A stretch of 64,000 nucleotides of DNA from Solimonas soli DSM 21787 (GCF_000474945.1 NZ_AXDW01000004.1:124001-188000); one strand, 5' to 3'. Shown: positions 27,907-36,328, numbered from the stretch's first letter. Notes: generated by a model not told the origin, from the sequence alone. A program made the numbers and translations.

Positions 27907-28339
27907 CCCGCTCCTTGATGTCGGCCCGCTTGTCGTGCTCCTTCTTGCCCTTGGCGAGGCCCACCTCGAGCTTGGCGCGGCCTTTTTCCCAGTGCAGATC
28001 GAGCGGAATCAGGGTGTAGCCGGCACGCTCGACCTTGCCGATCAGCGTCGCCAGCTCGCGCTGGTGCAGCAGCAGTTTGCGGGTGCGGGTAGCGTCGGCG
28101 ATCTCGTGGGTGGACGTCTGCTTCAGCGGCGTGAAATGCGCGCCGATGAGCCAGGCTTCGCCGTTCTTCAGCGTCACGTAGGCTTCGGCGATCTGCGCGC
28201 GGCCGGCGCGCAGGCTCTTGACCTCCCAGCCCTTGAGGACGAGGCCGGCCTCGTAGCGCTCTTCGATGAAGTACTCGAAGCGGGCGCGGCGGTTGACGGC
28301 GATCGTGCGCTCCGGCGCGGCCGTTTCTTTTTTGCTCAT
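27863..28339 (-). CDS. smpB: SsrA-binding protein SmpB
   Basis: A 158-residue basic protein that binds tmRNA and places it in stalled ribosomes. [34 protein letters not shown] and [11 protein letters not shown] are family signatures; the last helix enters the mRNA channel. Start ATG at 28339. The 3' end is copied twice downstream in a 125-bp tandem repeat. It is divergent from the sodium symporter gene, with about 40 bases between the start codons. Confidence 0.97.
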   Translation of the reverse strand: MSKKETAAPERTIAVNRRARFEYFIEERYEAGLVLKGWEVKSLRAGRAQIAEAYVTLKNGEAWLIGAHFTPLKQTSTHEIADATRTRKLLLHQRELATLIGKVERAGYTLIPLDLHWEKGRAKLEVGLAKGKKEHDKRADIKERDWQREKGRVMRHSA

Positions 28340-28380
28340 GCATCAATTATATAGAGCCGCCCACAGGCTAGACTAATCCG

Positions 28381-29766
28381 ATGAACATCCGCGAAAGCAG
28401 CTATGGGTACTGGAGTTCGCACCGCGCCTTCCTGTGGGTGGCGGTCGGCGCCGTGCTCGGCGTCGGCAATGCCGTGCGTCTGCCGGGCCTGATGGCCGAA
28501 TACGGCGGCGTGCTGTTCCTCGCGGTCTATCTGCTCGGCCTCCTGCTGGTCGGCCTGCCGCTGCTGCTCGCCGAATGGATGCTCGGCCGCTGGATGCGCG
28601 ACGACCTCGTTGCCGGCTTCGGGCGGCTCGTGGAAACGGCGAGGGCGAAACGCGCCTGGGTCGTGATCGGCGGCCTCGCGCTGCTGACCGCCGGCCTCAT
28701 TCTCTCGTACTACAGCGTCATCGCCGGCTGGAGTCTGGCCTACGCCTTTCGCGCCGGCAGCGGCCTGTTCGGCCAGCTGACGGCCGACGGCGCCAGCGAG
28801 ATCTTTCTCGATCTCGCGCAGGATCCGGAGCGCAGCCTGTCCTGGCACACGCTGTTCATTCTCGCGGCCTGCATCGTCGTCTCGCACGGCTTTCGCGAAG
28901 GCGTCGAGCGCGCCTCGCGCGGCCTCGTGCCGTTCGTGCTGGTCCTGGTCCTGGCGATGTGCTGGTACGCCTTCAGCCACGGCGATGCCAACGCGGCGCT
29001 GGAACGGGTCTTCGCTCCGCATCCCGAGAAGCTCGGCTGGCGCGGCGTGATGGAGGCGCTGCACCACGCCTTCTTCACGCTCGGGCTCGGCATGGGCGTG
29101 ATGATGGGCGTCGGCAGCTATCTGCCGGTCGACGCGCCGCTGCGCCGCGTGGCGCTGACGCTGATCCTCATCGATACCGTGTTCAGCCTGCTGGTCGGCC
29201 TGTCCGTCCTCGCCATCGTGCTCGGCGCCGGACTGGAGCCGACCTCGGGCATCACCCTGATGTTCCAGACCCTGCCGCGCGCCATCAGCGCCGATCTCGG
29301 CGGCTCGCTGTTCGCCGCCGGCCTGTATCTGATGACCTTCATTGTGACGATGACCTCGGCGACCACCATGCTCGAGCCGCTGAGCCGCTATTTCATGGAC
29401 CGCCAGCGCTGGACGCGCGTGTTCGCGGCGACCTGCGCGGCGCTGCTGATCTGGTTCATCGGCCTCGGCACCCTGCTGTCGTTCAGCGTGCTGCAGGATC
29501 TGCGGCTGCTGGATCGCAACTTCTTCGAGTGGGTGCAGTGGCTGACCTCGAGCTGGTTCGCGCCGCTCGGCGGCCTGTTGATTTGCGTGTTCGTCGTCAG
29601 CATCATGCCGCGCGATCTGGCGCGCACGCTGTGGGGGGAATCACGATCGTGGCTGTATCCGGTCTGGTTCGGCACGCTGCGCTATCCGGCACGCCTCGGT
29701 CTCATCGCCGTCCTCGTCTATTCGACCGGTCTGCTCGACTGGCTGGCATCGCTGTGGGAGAAGTGA
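28381..29766 (+). CDS. Sodium-dependent transporter, NSS (SNF/LeuT) family
   Basis: A 461-residue membrane protein with about 12 helices. The first helix has FLWVAVGAVLGVGNAVRLPG, the NSS unwound helix that binds sodium and substrate, and LLLVGLPLLLAEWMLGR follows as in bacterial LeuT/TnaT relatives. TLGLGMGVMMGVGSYLP is the helix 6 equivalent. It should import an amino acid or related amine with sodium. Substrate unknown. Its stop is one base before the ratA start codon, so the two are co-transcribed, an arrangement I do not know from the standard smpB-ratA order. Confidence 0.9.
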   Translation: MNIRESSYGYWSSHRAFLWVAVGAVLGVGNAVRLPGLMAEYGGVLFLAVYLLGLLLVGLPLLLAEWMLGRWMRDDLVAGFGRLVETARAKRAWVVIGGLALLTAGLILSYYSVIAGWSLAYAFRAGSGLFGQLTADGASEIFLDLAQDPERSLSWHTLFILAACIVVSHGFREGVERASRGLVPFVLVLVLAMCWYAFSHGDANAALERVFAPHPEKLGWRGVMEALHHAFFTLGLGMGVMMGVGSYLPVDAPLRRVALTLILIDTVFSLLVGLSVLAIVLGAGLEPTSGITLMFQTLPRAISADLGGSLFAAGLYLMTFIVTMTSATTMLEPLSRYFMDRQRWTRVFAATCAALLIWFIGLGTLLSFSVLQDLRLLDRNFFEWVQWLTSSWFAPLGGLLICVFVVSIMPRDLARTLWGESRSWLYPVWFGTLRYPARLGLIAVLVYSTGLLDWLASLWEK

Positions 29767-29767
29767 G

Positions 29768-30205
29768 TTGCGGTCCTTGCAACGTTCGAGTCTGCTCAAA
29801 TACCGCGCGCAGGACATTTACCGGCTGGTCGGCGACATCGAGTCGTATCCGCACTTCGTGCCGGGCTGCGTGTCGGCGGCGGTCGAGCACACCGAAGGCG
29901 CCCAGGTGCGGGCGCGGCTCGGCTTCCGCGTCAAGGGACTCAGCGACAGCTTCGCCACGGAGAATCTGCTCGACGACGGCAACCGCATCCGCATGCGCCT
30001 GCTCGACGGCCCGTTCCGCCTGCTGCAAGGACACTGGCAGTTCGAGCCGCTCGGCGAGACGGCCTGCAAGGTTTCGCTGCAGCTCGACCTCGATTTCGGC
30101 AACCGTCTCATGGAAGCGACGCTGGGGCCGTGGATCGACCGCGCGGTCGGCTCGGTGATGGACGCCTTCCGCCTGCGCGCCGAATCCCTGTACGGCCGTG
30201 CCTGA
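29768..30205 (+). CDS. ratA: RatA/COQ10 family START-domain protein
   Basis: A 145-residue protein of the polyketide cyclase/START fold. SSLLKYRAQDIYRLVGDIES and YPHFVPGCVSAAVEH are the family signature. E. coli RatA was described as a ribosome-association toxin; the wider family (Coq10) binds ubiquinone or its precursors, and the second role seems more general. The start is TTG (29768), immediately after the transporter stop; no ATG is suitable. It overlaps rnfH by eight bases. Next to smpB in many gammaproteobacteria. No cognate antitoxin is needed to explain the neighbours, RnfH being only a loosely associated partner. Confidence 0.92.
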   Translation: MRSLQRSSLLKYRAQDIYRLVGDIESYPHFVPGCVSAAVEHTEGAQVRARLGFRVKGLSDSFATENLLDDGNRIRMRLLDGPFRLLQGHWQFEPLGETACKVSLQLDLDFGNRLMEATLGPWIDRAVGSVMDAFRLRAESLYGRA

Positions 30206-30500
30206 GCTGCGGATCGAAGTCGTCTACGCGCTGCCGGAGCGCCAGGTCGTGAAAGTCCTGCGCCTCGCGCCCGGCGCGACGGTGGCCGACGCGATCGCCG
30301 CGTCCGGTCTGCCTGGCGAATTTCCGCAGATCGATCCGCACCGCGACGCGGTCGGTGTGTTCGGCCGCGTGGCCGAACTGGCGCAACGGCTCGACGACGG
30401 CGACCGCGTGGAGATCTACCGCACGCTGCGCGCCGATCCGAAGGAAGCGCGCCGCGCGCGCGTGCGCGAGTCGCGCGGCGGCCGAGCGCCCAAGCCTTAA
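30198..30500 (+). CDS. rnfH: RnfH family ubiquitin-like protein
   Basis: A 100-residue protein of the RnfH (UPF0125) family with a beta-grasp fold. IEVVYALPERQVVKVLRL and DGDRVEIYRTLRADPKEARR are conserved. Start is GTG, overlapping the end of ratA. The function is unclear; the name comes from linkage to rnf genes elsewhere, none of which is here. The C-terminal tail is Arg-rich. Its stop codon overlaps the bamE stop from the other strand (shared TTAA). Confidence 0.93.
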   Translation: MPELRIEVVYALPERQVVKVLRLAPGATVADAIAASGLPGEFPQIDPHRDAVGVFGRVAELAQRLDDGDRVEIYRTLRADPKEARRARVRESRGGRAPKP

Positions 30501-30937
30501 GGCTGCGAACCCGGCGGCGTGACGACCACGCCGCTCTGGCGATCGCTGGCCGCGCGCGAATCCTCGTTCGCGTTCTTTTTCTCTTGCTTGAGAATGGTGC
30601 CGACGTCGGGCGAATCGATCGCCTTCTGGCCGGTCGCCGGCTCGGCGCCTTCCATGCGCGCCAGGACATCGCCTTCGAAGTAGAGGCTGACGACGCGCTG
30701 CGTGACATCGCCGCGCGGCGACTTGTAGTAGCCGACGTAGTCCCAGCGGTTCGGCTGGAAGGCGCTGGCCGCGATCGGCGTGCCCATCAGGTAATGCACC
30801 TGCTCGTGCGTCATGCCGAGCTTCAGCTGGTCGACCTGCTTCTGTTCGATGACGTTGCCCTGGCGGGTCGGCAGCTTGTAGATGATCGAACAGGCCGACA
30901 GCGCGAGGGCTGCGGAAACGACGAGAAGGACGCGCAT
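30497..30937 (-). CDS. bamE: Outer membrane protein assembly factor BamE (SmpA), lipoprotein
   Basis: A 146-residue lipoprotein with a lipobox ALSAC (Cys16) and the SmpA/OmlA fold: QVDQLKLGMTHEQVHYLMGT and WDYVGYY are signature blocks. It is part of the BAM complex that inserts beta-barrel proteins in the outer membrane. The ATG at 30937 gives the proper lipoprotein signal. A ~45-residue polar C-terminal extension follows the domain. Divergent from fur, the classical arrangement in Xanthomonas and Pseudomonas (omlA-fur). Confidence 0.95.
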   Translation of the reverse strand: MRVLLVVSAALALSACSIIYKLPTRQGNVIEQKQVDQLKLGMTHEQVHYLMGTPIAASAFQPNRWDYVGYYKSPRGDVTQRVVSLYFEGDVLARMEGAEPATGQKAIDSPDVGTILKQEKKNANEDSRAASDRQSGVVVTPPGSQP

Positions 30938-30952
30938 CGGGGGTCGCTGGGC

Positions 30953-30981
30953 TTGCTGCAAAAGGTAGAGCGGGGATAATA
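30953..30981 (+). promoter_or_regulatory. fur promoter, overlapping the divergent bamE promoter
   Basis: On the plus strand TTGCTG (30953-30958) and GATAAT (30975-30980) are 16 bases apart, a good sigma-70 promoter for fur. The same bases read TATTAT on the minus strand (30981-30976), a likely -10 box for bamE. The two polymerases would compete for one site, as reported for the omlA-fur region of relatives. Confidence 0.75.
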
Positions 30982-31012
30982 GCGGAATCCCCGCCGCACA
31001 GCGCCAGAGCCC

Positions 31013-31429
31013 ATGGAATCCGCAGATCTCCGCAACGTCGGCCTGAAAGTCACCCTGCCGCGCCTGAAGATTCTCGAGATGCTCGAGAACAGCGATGCGC
31101 GTCATCTTTCGGCCGAAGACATCTACCGCCGCCTGATCGATCTCAACGAGGACGTCGGCCTCGCCACGGTCTATCGCGTGCTGACGCAGTTCGAGGCGGC
31201 CGGCCTCGTGCGTCGCCACAACTTCGAGGGCGGCCATGCCGTGTTCGAGCTCGAACGCGGCCCGCACCACGATCACATGGTGCGGCTCGACACCGGCGAG
31301 GTGATCGAGTTCGTCAGCGAGGAAATCGAGAAGCTGCAGCAGCAGATCGCCGAGCGGCACGGCTTCATCGTCGAGGAACACAGTCTCGTGCTGTACGTCC
31401 GGCCGAAGAACAAGACCGGCAAGAACTGA
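31013..31429 (+). CDS. fur: Ferric uptake regulator Fur
   Basis: A 138-residue metal-dependent repressor. The winged helix (residues ~10-80) includes LTLPRLKILEML-like KVTLPRLKILEML and VGLATVYRVLTQFEAAGL; the metal site has H85-H-D-H88 in GPHHDHMVRLD. The CxxC pair found in E. coli Fur is absent, as in Pseudomonas-type Fur, so it lacks that structural zinc site. With iron it represses iron-uptake genes. Start ATG at 31013. Followed at 25 bases by the 11-mer repeat protein. Confidence 0.97.
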   Translation: MESADLRNVGLKVTLPRLKILEMLENSDARHLSAEDIYRRLIDLNEDVGLATVYRVLTQFEAAGLVRRHNFEGGHAVFELERGPHHDHMVRLDTGEVIEFVSEEIEKLQQQIAERHGFIVEEHSLVLYVRPKNKTGKN

Positions 31430-31453
31430 GCGGTTGGCTACAAGGAGCCTGTC

Positions 31454-31849
31454 ATGCGTGGACTATGGGTGGTTTCCGTGCTGGGCCTGCTGATGGCGCC
31501 GCCGCTGCACGCGCAGGAACAAGGCAAGGGCGAGGGCGTCGGCCAGGAATTGCGTGACGCGGCCCGCGATGTCGGCCATGGCGCCAAGGAGGCGGCCAAG
31601 GACGTCGGTCATGCGACGCGCGATGCCGCCAAGGCGACCGGCCACGCGGCGCGCGACGGCGCCAAGGCGGTCGGCCACGCCAGCCGCAATGTCGCCAGGA
31701 AGGCGGGCCATGCGACGCGCGATGCCGCCAAGGCGACGGGCCACGCCACGCGCGACGCGGCCAAGGCCACCGGCCACGCCGTGCACGAAGGCGCGCAGGA
31801 TGTGAAGCAGGCGGTCAGCGGCGAGCCGGCCGAAGCGAAAAAACCCTAG
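31454..31849 (+). CDS. Secreted LEA-like 11-residue repeat protein
   Basis: A 131-residue protein with a signal peptide (cleavage near LHA-QEQ, residue 20). The mature part is almost entirely an 11-residue repeat of the type AAKATGHATRD, with at least seven contiguous copies (about residues 36-112), mirrored by a 33-base period in the DNA. Such Ala/Lys/Asp repeats form amphipathic helices in group 3 LEA-like and apolipoprotein-like proteins. A His recurs once per repeat (GHA), so it could bind metal, notable right after fur. No family name is certain. Possible roles are membrane or protein protection in the periplasm, or metal buffering. Confidence 0.82.
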   Translation: MRGLWVVSVLGLLMAPPLHAQEQGKGEGVGQELRDAARDVGHGAKEAAKDVGHATRDAAKATGHAARDGAKAVGHASRNVARKAGHATRDAAKATGHATRDAAKATGHAVHEGAQDVKQAVSGEPAEAKKP

Positions 31850-31856
31850 CGTCGCC

Positions 31857-33542
31857 TCAGCCCGTCTGGCCGGCGCGCCGCAGCAGATCGCGCGCGTGCT
31901 CGAGCGCCGCGGCGGAAATCTCCACGCCGCCCTGCATGCGCGCCAGCTCCTCGACGCGTGCGCTGGCCGGCAGCGCCGTCACCCGCGTGTAGGTCTGCTG
32001 CTTGTGGATTTCCTTGCGGATCGCGAAATGCGCGTGGCCCTGCGCGGCGACCTGGGCGAGGTGCGTGACGCTCATCACCTGCCGCTGCGCTCCGAGCGCG
32101 CGCAACTGCTGCCCGACGATCTCGGCGACGCCGCCGCTGATGCCGGCGTCGACCTCGTCGAAAATCATGGTCGCAGTGCCGTGCCGGGCGAGCGCGGCGA
32201 CTTGGATCGCCAGCGACACGCGTGACAACTCGCCGCCGGACGCCACCTTGGCCAGGGCGCGCGGCGGCTGGCCGGGATTGGCCGAGAAATCGAAGCGCAC
32301 CGCATCGACGCCCTGCGCCCGTACCGGCGCGTCGGCGGCCGGCTCGACGGCGACCACGAACTGCGCGTTCGGCATGCCGAGCGTGCGCACGATGGCCGTC
32401 ACCGCGGAGCCGAACCTCGATGCGGCGCGCCGGCGTTCGGCGCTCAGCTTGCCGGCGGCTTCCAGGTAGCGCTGCAGCGCCGCGTCGCGCAGGCGTTCGA
32501 GTTCGGCGAGGCGGCCGGCGGCGTTCGCCGATTCGTCGAACTGCGCGCGCAGGCTTTGCAGATGCGCCGGCAGTTCGGCCGCCTTGAGGCGATGCTTGCG
32601 CGCCAGATCGTGGATCGCGCCGAGCCGTCGCTCGACTTCGGCGAGCCGCTCGGGGTCGAGATCGAGCTTGTCGAGCACGCGGCGCGCGCCGTCGGCGGCG
32701 TCGCGCACCTGCGCCAGCGCTCCTTCGGTCGCCTCCAGCGCGGCGCGGAAGCCGTCGTGCAGCGGCACCAGGCCGGCGAGCAGGGCCTGGGCGCCGCCGA
32801 GCTGGTCGTAGATGCTGTTCTCGCCGCCGTACAGCAGCTCCTGCACCTGTTCGCCTTCACTCAGCAGGCGGCCGGCGTGCGCCAGCTGGCGGTGCTCGGC
32901 TTCGAGCTCTTCGAGTTCGCCGTCGCCGAGGGCGAGGGCTTCGAGCTCGCCGATCTGGAAACGCAGGAAATCGATCTGCGTCTGATCGCGGCTGCCGGCG
33001 CCGCGCAGGCGTTCGAGCGCGCGCTCGGCGTCGCCATGCGCCTGCGCGGCGGCGGCGACCGCCGCCAGTGTCGCCTCGCCGCAGCCGTAACCGTCGAGCG
33101 CTTCGCGCTGCACCTCGGCGCGCAGCAGGGTCTGGCTCTCCGACTGGCCGAAGATCTCGATCAGCTGTTCGCCCAGCTCGCGCAGCTGGCCGGCGTTGAC
33201 CGGCGCGCCGTTGACGAAGGCGCGCGTGCGGCCCTCGGCGTAAACGACGCGACGGATGACCAGCAGGGCGGGGTCGTCGGCATCGGCGAGCTCGTGCTCG
33301 GCGAGCCAGCGGCGCGTCGGATCGCGCGCGTCCAGCTCGAAGCTGGCGCCGATCTCGGCCTTGTCCTGGCCGGCGCGGACCAGTGCCGCGTCGGCGCGCA
33401 GGCCGATGGCGAGACCGATGGCGTCGATCAGGATCGACTTGCCGGCGCCGGTCTCGCCGGTCAGCACGGTAAAGCCCGTGGTGAACTCGAGATCCACTGC
33501 GTCGATGATCGCGAGGTTTCGTATGGACAATGATTTCAGCAT
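31857..33542 (-). CDS. recN: DNA repair protein RecN
   Basis: A 561-residue SMC-like ATPase acting in double-strand break repair. Walker A is GETGAGKS at residues 29-36; the signature LAKVASGGELSRVSLAIQ and Walker B TMIFDEVDAGISGG are near the C-terminus, with coiled coils between. I choose ATG 33542 because LKSLSIRNLAIID is the family start; a GTG eight codons upstream is possible and would overlap nadK. Converges with the LEA-like gene with only seven bases between. LexA control is common for recN but I saw no clear box, and nadK lies just upstream, so it may be co-transcribed. Confidence 0.95.
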   Translation of the reverse strand: MLKSLSIRNLAIIDAVDLEFTTGFTVLTGETGAGKSILIDAIGLAIGLRADAALVRAGQDKAEIGASFELDARDPTRRWLAEHELADADDPALLVIRRVVYAEGRTRAFVNGAPVNAGQLRELGEQLIEIFGQSESQTLLRAEVQREALDGYGCGEATLAAVAAAAQAHGDAERALERLRGAGSRDQTQIDFLRFQIGELEALALGDGELEELEAEHRQLAHAGRLLSEGEQVQELLYGGENSIYDQLGGAQALLAGLVPLHDGFRAALEATEGALAQVRDAADGARRVLDKLDLDPERLAEVERRLGAIHDLARKHRLKAAELPAHLQSLRAQFDESANAAGRLAELERLRDAALQRYLEAAGKLSAERRRAASRFGSAVTAIVRTLGMPNAQFVVAVEPAADAPVRAQGVDAVRFDFSANPGQPPRALAKVASGGELSRVSLAIQVAALARHGTATMIFDEVDAGISGGVAEIVGQQLRALGAQRQVMSVTHLAQVAAQGHAHFAIRKEIHKQQTYTRVTALPASARVEELARMQGGVEISAAALEHARDLLRRAGQTG

Positions 33543-33552
33543 CTTGGCGTGC

Positions 33553-34470
33553 TTATTTAATGTCACTGCCGGCGTCAGGCTGCGCGTTCAGGGCCGGCCC
33601 GCGACCCCAGTGCAGCTTGCTGCGCAGGATGTTGAAGTACGAGTACTGCCGGGGATGCACGAGGTTCAGGCGGAAGTCCGCCTCGCGCACCTCGAAGGAT
33701 TCGCCGGCGTGCAGGGTCTCGGCGGTCTGGCCGTCGCAGGTGTACATGGCCACCGTGTTCGGCGCGCCGCGCAGGGTGATGCGCACCGTCTGCCGGCTCG
33801 ATACGACGATCGGGCGGTCGGACAGGGTGTGCGGGCAGATCGGCACGAGCGTCAGCGCATCGAGGCCCGGATGCACGACCGGCCCGCCGCCGGACAGGGC
33901 ATAGGCGGTCGAGCCGGTCGGCGTGGCGACGATGAAGCCGTCGGCGCGGTGCTGCGAGATGAACTCGCCGTCGAGCCAGGTCTCGAACTCCAGCATGCGG
34001 ATCGCCGCCTGGTTGCGGATCACGACGTCGTTGACCGCCAGGCGCGGCGGCGGCGGCGGCCGCCTGTCGCGCAGCAGGCGGGTCGACAGCAGCAGGCGCT
34101 GCTCGCGCACATACTCGCCGGCGAACACCGCGGCGAGTGCCTCGCGCATCTCCGCCGGCGGCACGTCGACCATGAAGCCGAGACGGCCCTGGTTGATGCC
34201 GAGCAGGGCGACGCCGGCCGGCGCCAGATCGCGCGCCGCCGACAGCAGGGTGCCGTCGCCGCCGACGACGATGACCAGATCGCAGCGGCCCATGTCCTTG
34301 CGCGCCAGACGCTCGATGCCGGCCGGCAGCTCGTGACCGTGCAGGCTGGCGTCCTCGACGTAGATCTGCCGGCCGAGGGCACGCAGCACGTCGAGCAGTT
34401 GCAGCAGCGTGCCGTCGGCCTGCGGATCGCGCCGCTTGCCGACCACACCGACGATCTTGAAGTGATGCAT
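33553..34470 (-). CDS. nadK: NAD kinase
   Basis: A 305-residue enzyme phosphorylating NAD to NADP. The GGDGT motif is at residues 70-74 (VIVVGGDGTLL), followed by GINQGRLGFM, an ND variant of the NE/D motif in LAVNDVVI, and TPTGSTAYALSGGGP. The ATG at 34470 matches the family start MHHFKIVGVVGK. It lies between recN and hrcA and is divergent from hrcA with about 110 bases between. A proline run (RRPPPPPRL, residues ~157-165) sits in a surface loop. Confidence 0.96.
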   Translation of the reverse strand: MHHFKIVGVVGKRRDPQADGTLLQLLDVLRALGRQIYVEDASLHGHELPAGIERLARKDMGRCDLVIVVGGDGTLLSAARDLAPAGVALLGINQGRLGFMVDVPPAEMREALAAVFAGEYVREQRLLLSTRLLRDRRPPPPPRLAVNDVVIRNQAAIRMLEFETWLDGEFISQHRADGFIVATPTGSTAYALSGGGPVVHPGLDALTLVPICPHTLSDRPIVVSSRQTVRITLRGAPNTVAMYTCDGQTAETLHAGESFEVREADFRLNLVHPRQYSYFNILRSKLHWGRGPALNAQPDAGSDIK

Positions 34471-34584
34471 CCCGCGAAAGTCCCCGAGCACTTCGCGGAA
34501 AGTTATCACGAATGACGTGGCGCGCCGTCGCGCCTCGTGTCTCAGCCTATTGAAAAGGCGCCGGAAAACCTGCACTTTTGCAGT

Positions 34585-35622
34585 ATGTCGCAAGCCCTAG
34601 ACCCGCGCGCCGCCGAACTGCTGAAGCTGCTCGTCGAGCGCTACATCCACGACGGCCAGCCAGTCGGCTCGCGCACGCTGTCGCGCATGTTCAATCCGGG
34701 CCTGTCGTCGGCAACCATCCGCAACGTCATGGCCGATCTCGACGATCTCGGCTTCGTCGCCTCCCCGCACACCTCGGCCGGCCGCGTGCCGACCACGCGC
34801 GGCTATCGCTATTTCGTCGACGCCCTGCTGTCGCCGGAGCCGCTGTCGGCGAACGAGCAGGACCTGATCGCCGAGGAGCTGCTGCCGGGCGACCGTTCGC
34901 CGGCCGACCTCGTGCAGGCGGCGTCGAATCTGCTGTCGCAGATGTCGAGGATGGCCGGCGTCGTCACCGTGCCGCAGCGCAATCTCACGGTCCTGCGCCG
35001 CATCGAGTTCCTGCCGCTGTCCGGCAACCGCGTGCTGGCGATCCTCGTCGTCAACCAGCACGAGGTGCAGAACCGCATCGTCAATACCGATCGGCCCTAC
35101 GGCGCCGACGAGCTCGAACGCTACGCCAACGTCCTCAACGAGCACTTCGCCGGCCGTGACCTGGTCAGCCTGCGCCAGGCGCTGATGCAGGAAGCGGCGG
35201 AAGCGCAGGCGCACGTCAACCAGCTGCTGCGCGAGGCGGCGGCCATGGCCGAGCAGGCACTGCGTCCGCAGAGCGGCGGCGACTACGTGGTCGCCGGGCG
35301 GCCGAACCTGATGGGCTTCCAGGAACTGGCCGACGTGCAGCGCCTGCGCGGCCTGTTCGAGGCGCTCGACACCAAGCGCGACCTGCTGAACCTGTTCGAC
35401 CAGTGCCTGAGCGCCGACCGCGTGCAGCTGTTCATCGGCGACGAATCGGGCTACCGCGTGCTCGACGAGTGCAGCGTCGTCACCGCGCCGTACTACGTCG
35501 AGGGCAAGGTCGCCGGCATCCTCGGCGTCATCGGCCCGACGCGCATGGCCTATCACCGCATCATCCCCATCGTCCGCGAAACCGCGCGCCTGCTCGGCGC
35601 GGGCTTGAACGGCGAGGCCTGA
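34585..35622 (+). CDS. hrcA: Heat-inducible transcription repressor HrcA
   Basis: A 345-residue repressor of class I heat-shock genes. The N-terminal winged helix has GQPVGSRTLSRMFNPGLSSA then TIRNVMADLDDLGF; GYRYFVDALL and the C-terminal GAF-like dimerisation domain (LFIGDESGYRVLDECSVV) follow. Start ATG 34585. It should bind CIRCE operators, yet none is present upstream of hrcA, grpE or dnaK, so its target may be groESL elsewhere. Upstream TTGAAAA (34550-34556) is a possible sigma-32 -35 element, weakly supported. Confidence 0.95.
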   Translation: MSQALDPRAAELLKLLVERYIHDGQPVGSRTLSRMFNPGLSSATIRNVMADLDDLGFVASPHTSAGRVPTTRGYRYFVDALLSPEPLSANEQDLIAEELLPGDRSPADLVQAASNLLSQMSRMAGVVTVPQRNLTVLRRIEFLPLSGNRVLAILVVNQHEVQNRIVNTDRPYGADELERYANVLNEHFAGRDLVSLRQALMQEAAEAQAHVNQLLREAAAMAEQALRPQSGGDYVVAGRPNLMGFQELADVQRLRGLFEALDTKRDLLNLFDQCLSADRVQLFIGDESGYRVLDECSVVTAPYYVEGKVAGILGVIGPTRMAYHRIIPIVRETARLLGAGLNGEA

Positions 35623-35649
35623 GCCTCCAGTAAGCGGAAGCCTCGCGGT

Positions 35650-35707
35650 TTCGCCACGGCGATCCGCTGGCTATCATGGCGCCCCTCGCGGCCGGCCGGC
35701 CGCGGGG
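35650..35707 (+). promoter_or_regulatory. Probable grpE promoter and GC-only palindrome in its leader
   Basis: TTCGCC (35650-35655) and TATCAT (35672-35677), 16 bases apart, form a plausible sigma-70 promoter. Transcription would begin near 35684, directly before an 18-bp perfect palindrome CGCGGCCGGCCGGCCGCG (35687-35704), which is further flanked by CCCC and GGGG. The palindrome would fold at the very 5' end of the grpE-dnaK RNA, or could bind a dimeric regulator. It is about 40 bases before the grpE start. Confidence 0.5.
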
Positions 35708-35745
35708 CCCCTTCCTTCGCTGGATCAAAAGACCGATTTGCTCTT

Positions 35746-36285
35746 ATGACGGACACGACCGAACAGGCCGCCCCGGCCGCGTCGCCCGAAACCGCCGCCG
35801 GCGACGAACTCGCGACCCTGCGCGCCCAGCTCGCCGACGCGGAAGCGCGCGCCGCCGCCGCCAAGGACGCGCAGCTGCGCGCCGCCGCCGACATCGAGAA
35901 CACGCGCCGCCGCCTCGAGCGCGACGCTTCCAACAACCTGAAGTACGCCGCCGAGAAGCTGCTCGGCCAACTGCTGGCCGTCGCCGACAGCCTGGAGCTG
36001 GGCCTGAAGGCCGCCGAGGGTGCCGATGGCGCGATCAAGGCGATGGCCGACGGCATGGAGCTGACCTACCGCCAGCTGATGAGCGTGCTGGAGAAGAACG
36101 GCGTGCGGCAGATCGATCCGGCCGGACAGCCCTTCAATCCCGATTTCCACCAGGCGATGACCATGGTGCCGAGCGCCGACGTGCCGGCCAACCATGTGCT
36201 GAGCGTGATGCAGAAGGGCTACAGCCTGCACGAACGCCTGCTGCGGCCGGCGATGGTCGTCGTGGCGCGAGCGCCCGACGCCTGA
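35746..36285 (+). CDS. grpE: Nucleotide exchange factor GrpE
   Basis: A 179-residue cofactor that releases ADP from DnaK. The acidic, Ala-rich N-terminus leads to a long coiled coil (residues ~20-75) with AADIENTRRRLERDASNN, and the C-terminal beta domain has PNHVLSVMQKGYSLHERLLR (with A before N). Starts with ATG at 35746. dnaK follows after about 105 bases and has its own promoter-like sequence. Order hrcA-grpE-dnaK-dnaJ is as in Xanthomonas. Confidence 0.96.
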   Translation: MTDTTEQAAPAASPETAAGDELATLRAQLADAEARAAAAKDAQLRAAADIENTRRRLERDASNNLKYAAEKLLGQLLAVADSLELGLKAAEGADGAIKAMADGMELTYRQLMSVLEKNGVRQIDPAGQPFNPDFHQAMTMVPSADVPANHVLSVMQKGYSLHERLLRPAMVVVARAPDA

Positions 36286-36328
36286 AGCGCCGGCTTGCCC
36301 GATTCTCCGCGCGGACTGCACAAAACCT

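Noticed and set aside
29768-30500. ratA-rnfH read as a true toxin-antitoxin (RatAB) defence module
   Set aside because: These are conserved housekeeping neighbours across gammaproteobacteria; the Coq10-like ubiquinone role explains RatA better, and no mobile or defence context is present.
31580-31800. 33-bp periodic DNA in the gene after fur considered as a CRISPR or minisatellite
   Set aside because: The period is in frame and encodes an 11-residue protein repeat after a signal peptide; there are no spacers.
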